From Euglena gracilis (lineage: Eukaryota; Euglenida; Euglenophyceae; Euglenales), in NCBI GenBank assembly GCA_039621445.1, contig CP154957.1, positions 38,596,654-38,660,653 on the forward strand: a stretch of DNA of 64,000 nt, in the 5' to 3' direction. The notes below the pieces were generated by a model, which did no database searches, was not told the origin of the DNA, and was given only the letters and a program-made list of their open reading frames with translations. Each line of letters begins with the position of its first letter. Positions within the stretch are counted from its first letter, which is position 1. The position numbers and the translations under genes were made by a program. This document shows positions 1 to 10,521 of the stretch, one piece after another.

Positions 1-384
1 GGACAGAGCGCCAAGTCGAGCCACCCATTGGTCCCATTGCTTTCGTTGTTCAACTGATCGAAGGCCCCAAAGTAACAAAATCCCTTGTGTCTCCAAGTCG
101 TTTTGGGGCCAAATCCCTTGTGTTTCCAAGTCGTTTTGGGGGGCAAATCCCTTTTGTTGTCCAACTGTTCGAGGGCCCCAAAGTAATAAAATCCCTTGTG
201 TCTCCAAGGCGTTTTGGGGGGCAAATCCCTTTTGTTGTCCAGCTGATCGAGGCCCCTAAAATAATAAAATCCCTTGTGTTTCCAAGTCTTTTGGGGAGCA
301 AATCCCTTGTGTTTCCAAGTTGTTTTGGGGGGCAAATCCCTTTTGTTGTCCAGCTGATCGAGGGCACCAAAATAATAAAATTCC
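1..384. repeat. 78-bp satellite array, left block
   Basis: Tandem units of about 78 bp. For example, the word GCAAATCCCTTTTGTTGTCC recurs 78 bp apart near 143 and 221. The units contain CCAAGTCGTTTTGGGG and a segment reading GAGGGCCCCAAA. Because 78 is divisible by three, open frames run through the array on both strands, but they are repeat artefacts. The same unit resumes at about 2309-2600, so the array is split by the inverted-repeat element between them. Confidence 0.9.
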
Positions 385-865
385 TTGTAACCGTGTTTAG
401 AGGCCCGGCGCCTGCCCTGTATTTCGTGGCCATGAACACGTAAAACAGGGCATATTTTCTTAACCCGGCAATATGCCCTGTTTTTCGTGGTAAGGTGAAC
501 ACGAAATATTGCCGTGTTCAGGAATTTTCCAGGAAAATCAACATCAAAATCAACGTCCTTGAACGTTAGGCGGCGCTTGACAACGCCCGGCACCCAGGCG
601 GCAACACCACGGAACGTCTCCTCCGCCGTGGGCGGGCTGAGCAAGCTCGCAGCCGTAACGCGGCACGACCGAAAGAGCCAGTTCCCATCCATCCCAGCTG
701 GTGCCAAACCGACCAGTGTTTGTTGCCTCTCAAAAGCAGCCACGGGGCAAATTGCCGGATCGGGCCCTTCCACGATGACTTGCCGCATCAGGGCCATATC
801 CGATTTGCCCAGTGATTGCTGATGGTTTTTCATGGTGGCAACAGACACAGAAAGCATCTTAAACC

Positions 866-1162
866 CCCCCCCCCACCTATAAGAAACCCGTTTCTTGTAG
901 GTGGGTTTCCAAAAAAATGGCCCAAGGGGTTTCTTATAGGTGGGGGTTTCTTATAGGTGGGTTTCAATGTCTGAAAAAGTTTTGAGCCGACAAAAAGCCA
1001 AAAGTGGCCAAAAACGGTCAAAAATTTCCTTCGGCGCCTTCGGCGCCGAAGAAAAAAGGGGGTGGTTGGGTTCAAAGCTCCCCAGGGGTTTCTTATAGGT
1101 GGGGGTTTCTTATAGGTGGGGGTTTCTTATAGAGGGGGGTTTCTTATAGGTGGGGGGGGGGG
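866..1162. repeat. Minisatellite of CCCACCTATAAGAAACC units
   Basis: A roughly 18-20 bp unit (CCCACCTATAAGAAACCC or its complement GGGTTTCTTATAGGTGGG) recurs in both orientations at 866-965 and 1085-1160. Between the two clusters is a GGCGCCTTCGGCGCC hairpin core (about 1034-1050) of a type that recurs widely in this window. The second cluster abuts, and apparently truncates, the 3' end of the recombinase-like ORF. Confidence 0.85.
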
Positions 1163-1911
1163 TTACGACCATCCTCTGTTTTGGACTCAACAAACGAATC
1201 CACCTGCAACCTCCGTAGCACTTCGCTGCAATACCCGGTGCAGAAACCCATAATGAGAATGTTTGCCCGCTGTGCCTCAAACGGTCTGCTCCACTGCACC
1301 GTGTCAAGGATGCCAGGAAGTTCTGCAGGTTGCAGAATTTCCTCAGGGGGGTGCACAGCCTCACCAATGGCTTTTTTGGTTGCCTCACGGGTCAGAGCAG
1401 CCGCCATCAATTTTTGCAGCTGTGGGAGTTGCGTTTCAGAGGATGGTACAAACGGGGTTTCTGGCTGAGATGACGCATGGATGCGGGCAACTGCGTTCAG
1501 GTATCCCCTGAACGTCAATGCTTTCAATTGTCGGAATTTGAATTGCTGGCCACACTGTGCCCGGCGTTGGTCATCACATTGTTTGATGACCTCTTGCCCA
1601 TCAAACAACAGTGCAGGATCAAGCTCCCAAGCTGCCCAAGCACAAAGGAAAGCATCTAGTTCGTCATAGACAGCGCAAAGCGCATTGCAGACGTCCTCAA
1701 ATTCAAGGAGGTGTGCCAATGCGGATTGCTCTGTCCCTTCTGAACCGGATGCTTTCTTTTTGGTAGCCTCCGCCAGAAGGTTACCATGCAAGGGGTCAAC
1801 ATCAGGGTTCTTTCTTTTATCCCAACCCTGCTTAATTGTGGCCAAAAATTCAGGAACTTTTGGGGGTTGTGGCAACATTCGGTCCATGGTGTTGGCAGCT
1901 TTCTTTGCCAT
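1144..1911 (-). pseudogene. Truncated tyrosine-recombinase-like ORF
   Basis: A 255-codon minus-strand ORF begins with Met at 1911 and runs into the minisatellite, so its 3' part is missing. Residues about 150-200 look like the N-terminal core-binding helices of tyrosine recombinases. About 60 residues later, AQRANILIMGFCTGYCSEVL resembles the segment holding the first catalytic arginine of the catalytic domain (hydrophobic stretch, then T-G-x-R-x-S-E-h). Here the arginine position is Cys. The remaining catalytic residues (H-x-x-R, Tyr) would lie in the lost part. Crypton- or DIRS-type elements use such recombinases, so this may be a dead copy of one, sitting inside the inverted-repeat element. 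The assignment rests on motif shape only. It is certainly not functional as it stands. Confidence 0.42.
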
Positions 1912-2247
1912 TTTTCAAAACAGACGGAGGAAGAACGCAACGAGTACAAATAAATAAGGCAAATGGCACAAGAACGTTTTCCAGGACGCCGTGGCCATGG
2001 TTTGGGGCATTGGGACATCATTTTCATTCACTGGTTCCTTACCACAAAACACAGGGCATATTTTCTTAACCCGGCAATATGCCCTGTTTTTCGTGGTAAG
2101 GTGAACACAAAAAACAGGGCATATTGCCGTGTTCAGGAATTTTCCAGGAAAATCAACAAAAAAGTGCCCGAAACCATGGCGTGAAGCATACCCACGAAAT
2201 ATAGGGCAGGCGCCGGGCCTCTCTAAACACGGTTACAAAAAAACCGT

Positions 2248-2292
2248 GGGCCATAACCCGTATTCAGGGCGTATAACGGGTTATGCCCACAA
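2248..2292. repeat. Short hairpin beside the inverted-repeat element
   Basis: GGGCCATAACCCGT and ACGGGTTATGCCC are inverted copies about 15 bp apart, lying between the element's right end and the second satellite block. Confidence 0.6.
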
Positions 2293-2308
2293 TTTTTATA
2301 TAGTGTTT

Positions 2309-2600
2309 CCAAGTCGTTTTGGGGGGGCAAGTCCTTTGTGTTTCCAAGTCGTTTTGGGGGGCAAATTTTGTTGTCCAACTGTTCGAGGGCCCCAAAATAA
2401 TAAAATCTTTTGTGTTTTCAAGGCGTTTTGGGGGCAAATCCCTTTTGTTGTCCAGCTGATCGAGGGCCCCAAAACAACAAAATCCTTTGTGTCTCCAAGT
2501 CGTTTTGGGGGGCAAATCCCTTTTGTTGTTCAACTGATCGAGGGCCCAAAAATAGCAAAATCCCTTGTGTCTCCAAGTCGTTTTGGGGGGCCGACCCTGG
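2309..2600. repeat. 78-bp satellite array, right block
   Basis: Same unit and same orientation as the block at 1-384. For instance the GCAAATCCCTTTTGTTG word recurs 78 bp apart near 2434 and 2512. The array then gives way to short repeats of GACCCTAGGGTCG type at about 2590-2690. Confidence 0.9.
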
Positions 2601-3129
2601 GGTCGACCCACGACCCTAGGATGGGCGACCCTAGGGTCGGCCCACGACCCTAGAGCGACCTTAGCAACCTTAGCGACCCTAGGGTCCTATTGGGCCGACG
2701 ATAGGGTCGGTCCACTACCCCCCCTCCCCCCAGGCCAGATCTCCCCCCCCCCTTGGGGGGGCCATGTAGTTGGGAGCTGCCATATCAACATAATAAAACA
2801 CCACAAACGTTTTTCTAAAGGGAGATTTCCGCCGGAAAACACATATTTTCGAGGAAACAGCATGAAAACCATCGACCTTTTGGGGGGGGGTGAAGTCTAT
2901 GGTGGATCAAGGAATGCCAACAACCAACTCCATCTCTTTCTCAGGAAGTTTCTCAGCATGTTTGAATCTTAAGATGGCGTTGGACAGAGAGTTCTTTGCA
3001 TTAATTAATTAATATAAGGCCAAGTGACCTGATTTTTTATTCTCTCACCCCCACTTCTCTTCAACACCATGGTGCACCGCCATTCAATATGAACTCATGA
3101 AGTCACAATGTTACAGTCATTGTTCATAG

Positions 3130-3302
3130 TTTCAAAGAGTTTGCCCATTTCACGGAATTCCCTGCATCGACATCAAGGTCGAAGAGGGACACAGATTTGG
3201 CCAGCTCACACCTCCCGGAATCCATTGGCCCTGGATCTTATGACCCTGCACCTTTGAAGAAGCCTTTGTCGGGGCAAGCCCCCTTTGGAAGTACAACACA
3301 TC
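3130..3302 (+). CDS. STPG2-like gene, exon 1 of those visible
   Basis: After acceptor TTCATAG the frame reads FKEFAHFTEFPAS... and then SIGPGSYDP, followed by APFGSTTHR, a typical PG-repeat plus FGS unit. The donor is ATC|GTGTTC. The final C joins GA of the next exon to make Arg. In-frame TGA lies upstream of the acceptor, so this is not the first exon; the initiating exon was not found. Confidence 0.75.
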
Positions 3303-6300
3303 GTGTTCAAATTAGAATGAATTCATTGATAATGGGAAATCTTGTGGCCTTTCTGTGAAGTGCATCCCTCTATTTCATGCGTTCGAGAGGTATAGAAAAC
3401 AAAACACACAGTGTGGTCCAAATAATATACCACCCTTGGCCCGGACTTTGGCTGCCCAAATAACATACCTCCAAGAGAAATCAAGGCAGCAAAGCAAGGA
3501 AGCAAGGCAGAAAGAAGCAAGACACAAAAGCCTGAAAAACAAAAAAGGAATTAGATATCAAAAAAGGAAGAGAAAGATGTGAAAACATTTCTCCTTCAAT
3601 TCATAACTTCATAATCTTTTTGCTTGAATGGAAAAAGGACAAAAAATGTTTTAAAAACCAAAGAAAAAACAATGGCACAATGGCACCCCTGGTAACTTGA
3701 AATGAGTCAAAATGCTTCAAAAAAAACACTGCTTGCCTGGCATTTTGATTGGCACCCCGCTTAAAATGAGCGCAGAAGATAAACTGAGAAACATTTTCAA
3801 CCTGTGGGCATTTTTTTTTACTAAGCTTTCCAACCAATCAATTTGGTCATTTTTCATTATTGCCCTCCAAGGGATTTTGCTTTGTGTTTTAGACCCCCCA
3901 TAACTGACACAATAATACATAATAACACATAATGCCCACATTATTTCGGGAAAAAATCACTGGGTACCAAAAAAATTGAATCAATTAAATCCTAAATTAA
4001 TCATCAAAAAGATGTGTTAAACTGAGAAATTTTGAAAAATGTTTCATTTTGGGGGAATCTTTTGAGTTTAAGGAATGAACCTAAATTAACCCCCCCCCCC
4101 CCCAAAATATCCCCCCCCCCCGGCCCGCAACTGATCGGTTTCAATTGATTTCAGCGAGCTGCACCCTCTTCCTCCACAAACCAACATGGGAATCAAGCTG
4201 GAGAAACCAACTGTACATATTTTGTGGATATCACCCTTATTCAGGCTGAATAATAGGGTGCCCCCGGTCCCCCCTTATTTGGCTGCCCCCCCCCGAGTTG
4301 GCTGCCTGAGACATGGATTGGAATTAAATTAAAGACGAAAAAAGTTGCAAGTCCCCCTCCCTCGCAAATCACACAAGAAGCCAGCTTTTTCACAATCACT
4401 TCTGAAATTGGTGGTCATCATTTCCGAAGAAAAATTGTTGCTTGTTTTCTGAAAATAGTTGGCCATCTCAAATGTGAACATTGAATCATGGCTGCAAGTG
4501 GAATTGTATTATTTATGAATACAGATGAATCTCATCTGCATGATTTCACAATTTCAATATTCTGTAATTTGTTTCTGGTGACTTCAACAAATGAATTCAT
4601 GCTGATATGTGACCAGGAACCGATGCCTTGGTGACTCCTGGTCCTGGAGCTTATGCATCTGCATCTGTTGCCAAAGGTGATGATCAAAAAGCACCATCTT
4701 TCATGTTTGCCTCAAAGACCTCAAGGATGTTGGCAGAAGTCAGTTTGTCCAAGAAGGCTCAGAACCCAGGCCCAGGTTCTTACAATGTTCAAGCCAGCTT
4801 ACGCAGTAAACCAAACACGCCAGGTGTGCCATCCGCCTGACTGGGTCGGGTCACCATTTTGGGCAAAAAAAATGATTTACCACTGACTTCAGAAAGGAAT
4901 TTTCAAGCAACTTTTTAAGCTGTTTACCTTCCTTCCAAAGCCCCCCTACCTGAGATGGGTGCAGTTTGTACCTTTTTGAAAGTTGTGTGATATTTTAAAA
5001 TGTTTTCCCAGGCATTGTGTATTTTTTAAAGCCCTTTTGCTGCACATTTCCGCGCAGCCCAACAGAAATTTTCTGTGTTTCCTTTTCCTTGTAAGAGATC
5101 CAAAACTCGCCAAAAATCCCCAAATTTTATTTTCTAAGCTTTCAAAAATAAGGATGGCCAAGTATCACATTTTTTGAAATTGACAATTTCTTAATTTCCG
5201 CCCAAGATTTTTTGAAATGGAGTATGTTTTTGGAAGAGATTTTGTTGGGCACCAGGTGGGTTCAATCCAGCAGCTGGCCAACCCCCCCCCTGCACTCCCA
5301 TCCTGGTCCAGCACCTTTTTTTCCAGCCGGCCTGAGGGACCCCTCCCGCGGATTCCCCGAAGAAAGCCCCTGGTGTTTTCTCCCAAAACTCATTTCTTCT
5401 TTTTGCAGCGCCGTTGGAACCAAATCTTACAAAGGCTGTGAATTGGGTAAAGGTCTCCACAGCGCCTTCAATTCCAACCATTTTGCAAAGCTTTGGGTAT
5501 GAAGAAGGCCCTGGAGGTGCACTCGTGCAACAGAAGCCTCCATCTTCAGGATTCGCAGGTCTGCGGTGCAACACCAAACACCCTGATAAAGCTTTAGTCG
5601 TCATATTACAGTCAGTTTTCTAGCTCGGCTGGCCAAATCATGTGACTTCAGCAGGAGGTCATATTTGCATTATTTTGCCATTACATTACCATTGCCTGGC
5701 TCTCTCTGCCAACCTTTCCCAGTGAGATTTCAAGACCAAAAGAAGACAAGGAAAAAAATCAAATTCATCAACATGGGGAAAGCAAATGCATTTATGATTT
5801 GGTACATAAGGTGAATATCTCTCAAATTCTGGATTTGGACGCAACTCCCACCATTTTATTGCACATCTGTTTTGGGCATACATCTGTTTGCAGAGCATTG
5901 AAATGATGAACTCCCTCATTGCGTGCCATGTGTGACTCGTGTGTGCCGTCAATTTTATCACAGCATTTTTGCAGAGAAAACGTCATGCATTTTGCAGTGC
6001 TCCAGCCCACCAGAACATTTATTTCTTCGGTGAGGCCAACCCCATCCCCGTGGGATGGGAGTCGGCTTCTGTTTAATTTGGAAGACCCCCCCGGGGTTTG
6101 TGCGCGCATTTGCGCAAATGCGCGCACAAACGTGATTGTGTTTATTTGCGCAATTGCGCGCACCAACATGCCCATCACACGTTTTAAAACCTCGTACCGT
6201 CATGGTCCTCATTGGTGTCTTTTAACATGAAAAATAAACATAACTTTGGTGGTGCGCGCATTTGCGCAAATGCGCGCACCACCAAATTTGTTTGTGGGCG

Positions 6301-9300
6301 TATTTGCGCCCACAAACATGTATTTTTATTTTCAAATTTTTGTCTGTTATTTGCGCAAATGCGCCCACAAACATAATTTTTTTTATTTGCGCAATTGTGC
6401 CCACAAACACACATCAGTGGTGCCTTTTGGTGTCTGATTGCTTGAATATCAAATGCCCAGCACTTTTGGTTAATTCCCCACCCCCGGAGGGTTGGACATG
6501 GGTGCCTTGGAGAGCCCGCCCAAGCAAGCGCTCCCACCCAGGCTTCTTTTTGAGACCCCCCCCGGGGGGGTTCCCCCACTCACCCGGTCTGCAGACACGG
6601 GGGGGCATACCCAAAAAATCAGGACATCAAAGGGCATTTCCCAAAAAATCTCAGAGCTTCGTGCTGAAACCCATACCCAGGCCTCCAGCCCGGAACCCCG
6701 GGGATGTCCAGCCGACCCATCCACCCACCCCCCTCCCCCTCCCCCCCCCCCGCTTCAAAATGATGTGTTTCAGGAAGCCCAGAATGGCTCATATTTGGAC
6801 AAATTTTGCCAACAACCAGGTGGCCCCGCAGTGCCTGCCTGGCAGGTACCAGGCTTCTTCTAAGTCAGAAGACCCCCCCAGGGGGGGGATGGGGTGGGTG
6901 GGGACCCCGCCAGGTTATGGGTTTCAGCGTGAAGCGAATTTTTTTTTAGGGTAATGGCCTTAGATAGCTCGATTTTGGGGGGAGCCCCTCACCCCCGGGG
7001 GGTGGGGGGTCCCGTGCCGAGCTGGGTGGGTGGGGAGGACCCCCTCCTCCCCCCGGGGGGGGTCTTAAAAAGAAGCTTGGCAGGCACCCCAACAAACTCG
7101 GAAGCCCCCCCCACCCGCGGGTTGGTTGAATTCAACCTGGTGGGAGGCTCGCGAACATTTCCAAGCAGCGCTCTATGTTTTGGAAGAAAATGCTAAAAAT
7201 TTTGTGCTTTTTTAAAAGAGTTTTGCTTTCTTTTGCACGTTGACAAGTTCCTCAGTTCCTGCAATGCGTCATAAGATATCTGAATTAAGTGAAATCATCT
7301 GATTTAGCGGATCATATATGCCCACCATTTTTTTTTGCATTTTGAATATTTTCCATTCACAGGGAATCACGTGGACAGTGTTGGACCAGGGTACTACGAG
7401 CAAGCACCCCAGCCAATTTATGACACGGCCAGAGGTGCTTGACTGCGAGGTGGACACCACGCTCCTATCAAAGAGCCGATCTACTGCTTTTGGAAAGGGC
7501 AAAACAAAGAGGGATTGCTTTGGTCTGTCACGTGATACCCTTGCATTTCCTGGGCCTCTCGGGGATTTTGCTCCACATTTCATCAAGCCAAAGCACCACG
7601 GATTTTGCCACGTCTTTTTTTTATTTCCCATATACTTTTCTTTTTAGTGAATGGTGACAAAAACCGCCAGGCATGCACACATGCTCGCCGGTACACACGT
7701 GCGCGCTCACACACGCAAACCCACCCACCCACCCACCCACACGCGCGCGCGCACACACACACACACACGCACGCATGCACGCACGCACGCATGCGGGCAT
7801 GCTCGCGTGTGCACACTCACTCACTCACTTATTAACGCACTCATTCACTCATTGTTTCACTCACTCACTCTCACTCACAGCCACAGGATGCCTTAGTGCA
7901 ACTAAGGGGGGTTGGGTTTCAGAAGTGGGCGAAGAGGACTGAATCGCCCGGTTACTGCTGATTACGTGTAGTTCGCATGAGATGATTGTTTCATTTGCCC
8001 AAACGCCATTTAAAAGATTTCTTTCATCTGGTGGAGCAAATTTCCAGTTGTGGCAGTTACAATCCAGACAGCGTGGAGCCTGACGAAGTTGTACGACCTT
8101 CCTATGTCTTCTTGTCATCCAGCTCACGAGATAAACCATCAAAGGGCGGAAGTCGAACTTTGACCCCTGGGCCTGGATCATACCAGGTCCCTACCTTCTG
8201 CTGCTCCTTTTCTACCTAACGTTTTGTTTTGTTTTTTTCCCCATTTGTACCGTTTCGACGCCAAATTGCTCTTTTTTTGGTGAATTTCTGGCCCCTCCAT
8301 GGAGGATGCAAAACCTCCAAGTCTAAAATAAACCACCCTCACCCTCCTCCCTTTTTTGGCTGAATAAATCGAGGTGGAGGTATTATGGGGTCTCTGTAGT
8401 GCAGGATCGATCCTGAGGGATTAAATATCTATCAGTTTTAGAACGTTGAGAACCGCCGAATAGCATTCTGCCGCCTCTCATTACCTGCTTCGAGGCAAGG
8501 AGTGGGTTGGTCGCTGTTGGCAACTTTGCTCTCACTGTCAGAGATAAGAACTCGGCGACACCCCGGGAATCCCCACCGACGCAAAAAATATACATTCAGG
8601 GCTACATGGGAAGTCAAACAGTAGAGCAAGCCCAATTACTCTAAGGAGTGGGTGTTGATTTTTTGTAGAAAGTGAATGAAGGGTTTAAAAAAGCTCTGTT
8701 TTTCTTCACCTTTTTAAAAAAAATCCATGATGATTTGGAAGTTGGTGCATTGTTTTGAGTAGGTTTGAGTGGAAATGCTTTGGCTTAGGCGGCCTAACTC
8801 GCACTTGCGCTTTTGGGCAGGCCCCTGGAAATACGATTTCCTGGTCAAAAATTTCTTTCGGCACCTTCAGCGCCGAAGGAATTTTCCTTGCACGGGTGCA
8901 GTGAGAGGGGGGGGGGTCGATCCACCCCCCACCTCCCAGGTGGGGAGGGGTCGACCCCCCACCAGGCTTTCCCGTCTCGTCCAGCCCTGTTGGTTGGTTT
9001 TGGTTTTGGTTTTTTTCCCAAAGATCCGCAGCATCAAGATACATAGCGCAAATTTAAAGTTATATTCGAACCCCACAGGACTGCCTGTGAGGTTCAAGTA
9101 TAACTTTAAATTTGCGCCATTTATCTTGATGCTGCGGATCTTTGGACTTCTGAAGAGTCAAGTCGACCCAACACCAATTCCACTCATCAAATCATCATAA
9201 CCTGAAATGAACAAAACATACTTTTTAAAAGAAAACAACCAATGCCGTATCAGCTCTTCAACTGATGATTTCCCCCTTTTTTGATTCCAGCATACCACTA

Positions 9301-10438
9301 TGGGCAGGGCTTTTACGGGGGTACAAAGAAACCTCCGGAACTCACAGGCAGACATAAGCTGAATAAAAAAAAAGCTATGGGTGCTCTTGCAGGGCCCGAA
9401 GATGTGGAAGTCTGCAGAGGACTTTGCGGCGCGCATCCCAGAGGGGATGCAGGCCTTTGGCAGCACCAGCCGCAAGGTGTTTGAGCCCCTGGCCGAGCAG
9501 CACCCCGTGCCCAGGCTCCGCCATGCACATGTGAAGCCCCGGATTCCGGGCTGGTGCTGATCTCGTCGCTCTCCGGATTCGGGTCAGGGTTGGGTTGGGG
9601 TGGGCTCCGGTTGCCTGCCCCCACCGGTGCGCAACGCGGACACGCCGGGCCCGGGGACGTACGACGCACGCCTCAAGGCGGTGGCGCCCCGCGAGCGCCT
9701 GGCGGTGATGGAGGAGGCCAACGCCCCCCACGGGGCGTTTGACAGCACCGCCCCCCGCTTCATCTCCGGCCAGGAGGTGCGGCGGGACAGCCCCGGGCCG
9801 GGCTACTACACCAGCGACAAGGACGGGGTCTCCGCCGGCCTGCAGGTGCGCCTCCAATGTTTCAGCTACCAACCTGACATTGTGTGTGGCAGGTGGGGCT
9901 GAAGGAGGGGGTTTGAGCAAGTATATGTGTCCACCTGATGTCAAATAAAAGAATGGTTTTCATCTTACAGAAAGCTGGATGCTTGACCGCAGTTGGGTGC
10001 TGACCAAATTCTTGGCTTTAAGGGTGACCATCAGTTTTTATAGGTTCTCCAAAGAGGGAGGGGGATGTGCTGGGCTTTTTTTTGCATTCTGTTGTGCATT
10101 ATTCCAATTTTCAGGAAATGTGAGTTTTGTGTTCATTTTTGCATTTTCTTTTTCCATTTTACACATTTTCTGATGCTCCTTATTTGTGACCAAAGTAGTG
10201 CAAAACCTTTGGTGCGTTGGAGTGGCTGGTCGGTCGACAAGTTGACCGACTAGTCAACCAACTGGCCAGTCCCCCCCCCCCTGTGCTGACTAGCCAGTCG
10301 ACAAGGGCAATTGGGTAGAGTCAGTACCCCTCAGTGTAATATTTGTGCTCCCAACCATATTTCATTCCTCCGTCTTTTTGTTTGTAAAATTTGACAACCC
10401 TCGAGAGGGCACAGAAGGAAAAAAAATTGGATAGTTTC

Positions 10439-10521
<83 letters not shown>

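Larger units (their letters stand above)
385..2238. mobile_element. Inverted-repeat element inserted in satellite DNA
   Basis: The outer ends are inverted copies: about 385-432 matches the reverse complement of about 2193-2238, including TTGTAACCGTGTTTAGAG and GGCGCCTGCCCTGTATTTCG. Just inside each end is a roughly 110-bp block (about 435-545 and 2050-2150), present in the same orientation at both ends. This block itself contains a palindromic pair around GGGCATAT...ATATGCCC. The interior holds a minus-strand recombinase-like ORF (1144-1911) and a 20-bp minisatellite. Satellite units lie on both sides. I see no clear target-site duplication. The architecture is seen directly; calling it a mobile element is inference. 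Confidence 0.6.

Noticed and set aside
6538-6850. CAGGCTTCTTTTTGAGACC as a separate MITE left end
   Set aside because: The right end at 7079 has flanks matching the copy starting at 6850, not this one. Possibly a truncated relative.
8380-8640. Possible small nuclear RNA or 5S rRNA gene (compact GC-balanced stretch)
   Set aside because: No match to the conserved cores I know for U1, U2 or 5S RNA. No other evidence.
9375-9944. 189-codon minus-strand ORF
   Set aside because: Antisense shadow of the GC-rich exons 7 and 8 of the STPG2-like gene.
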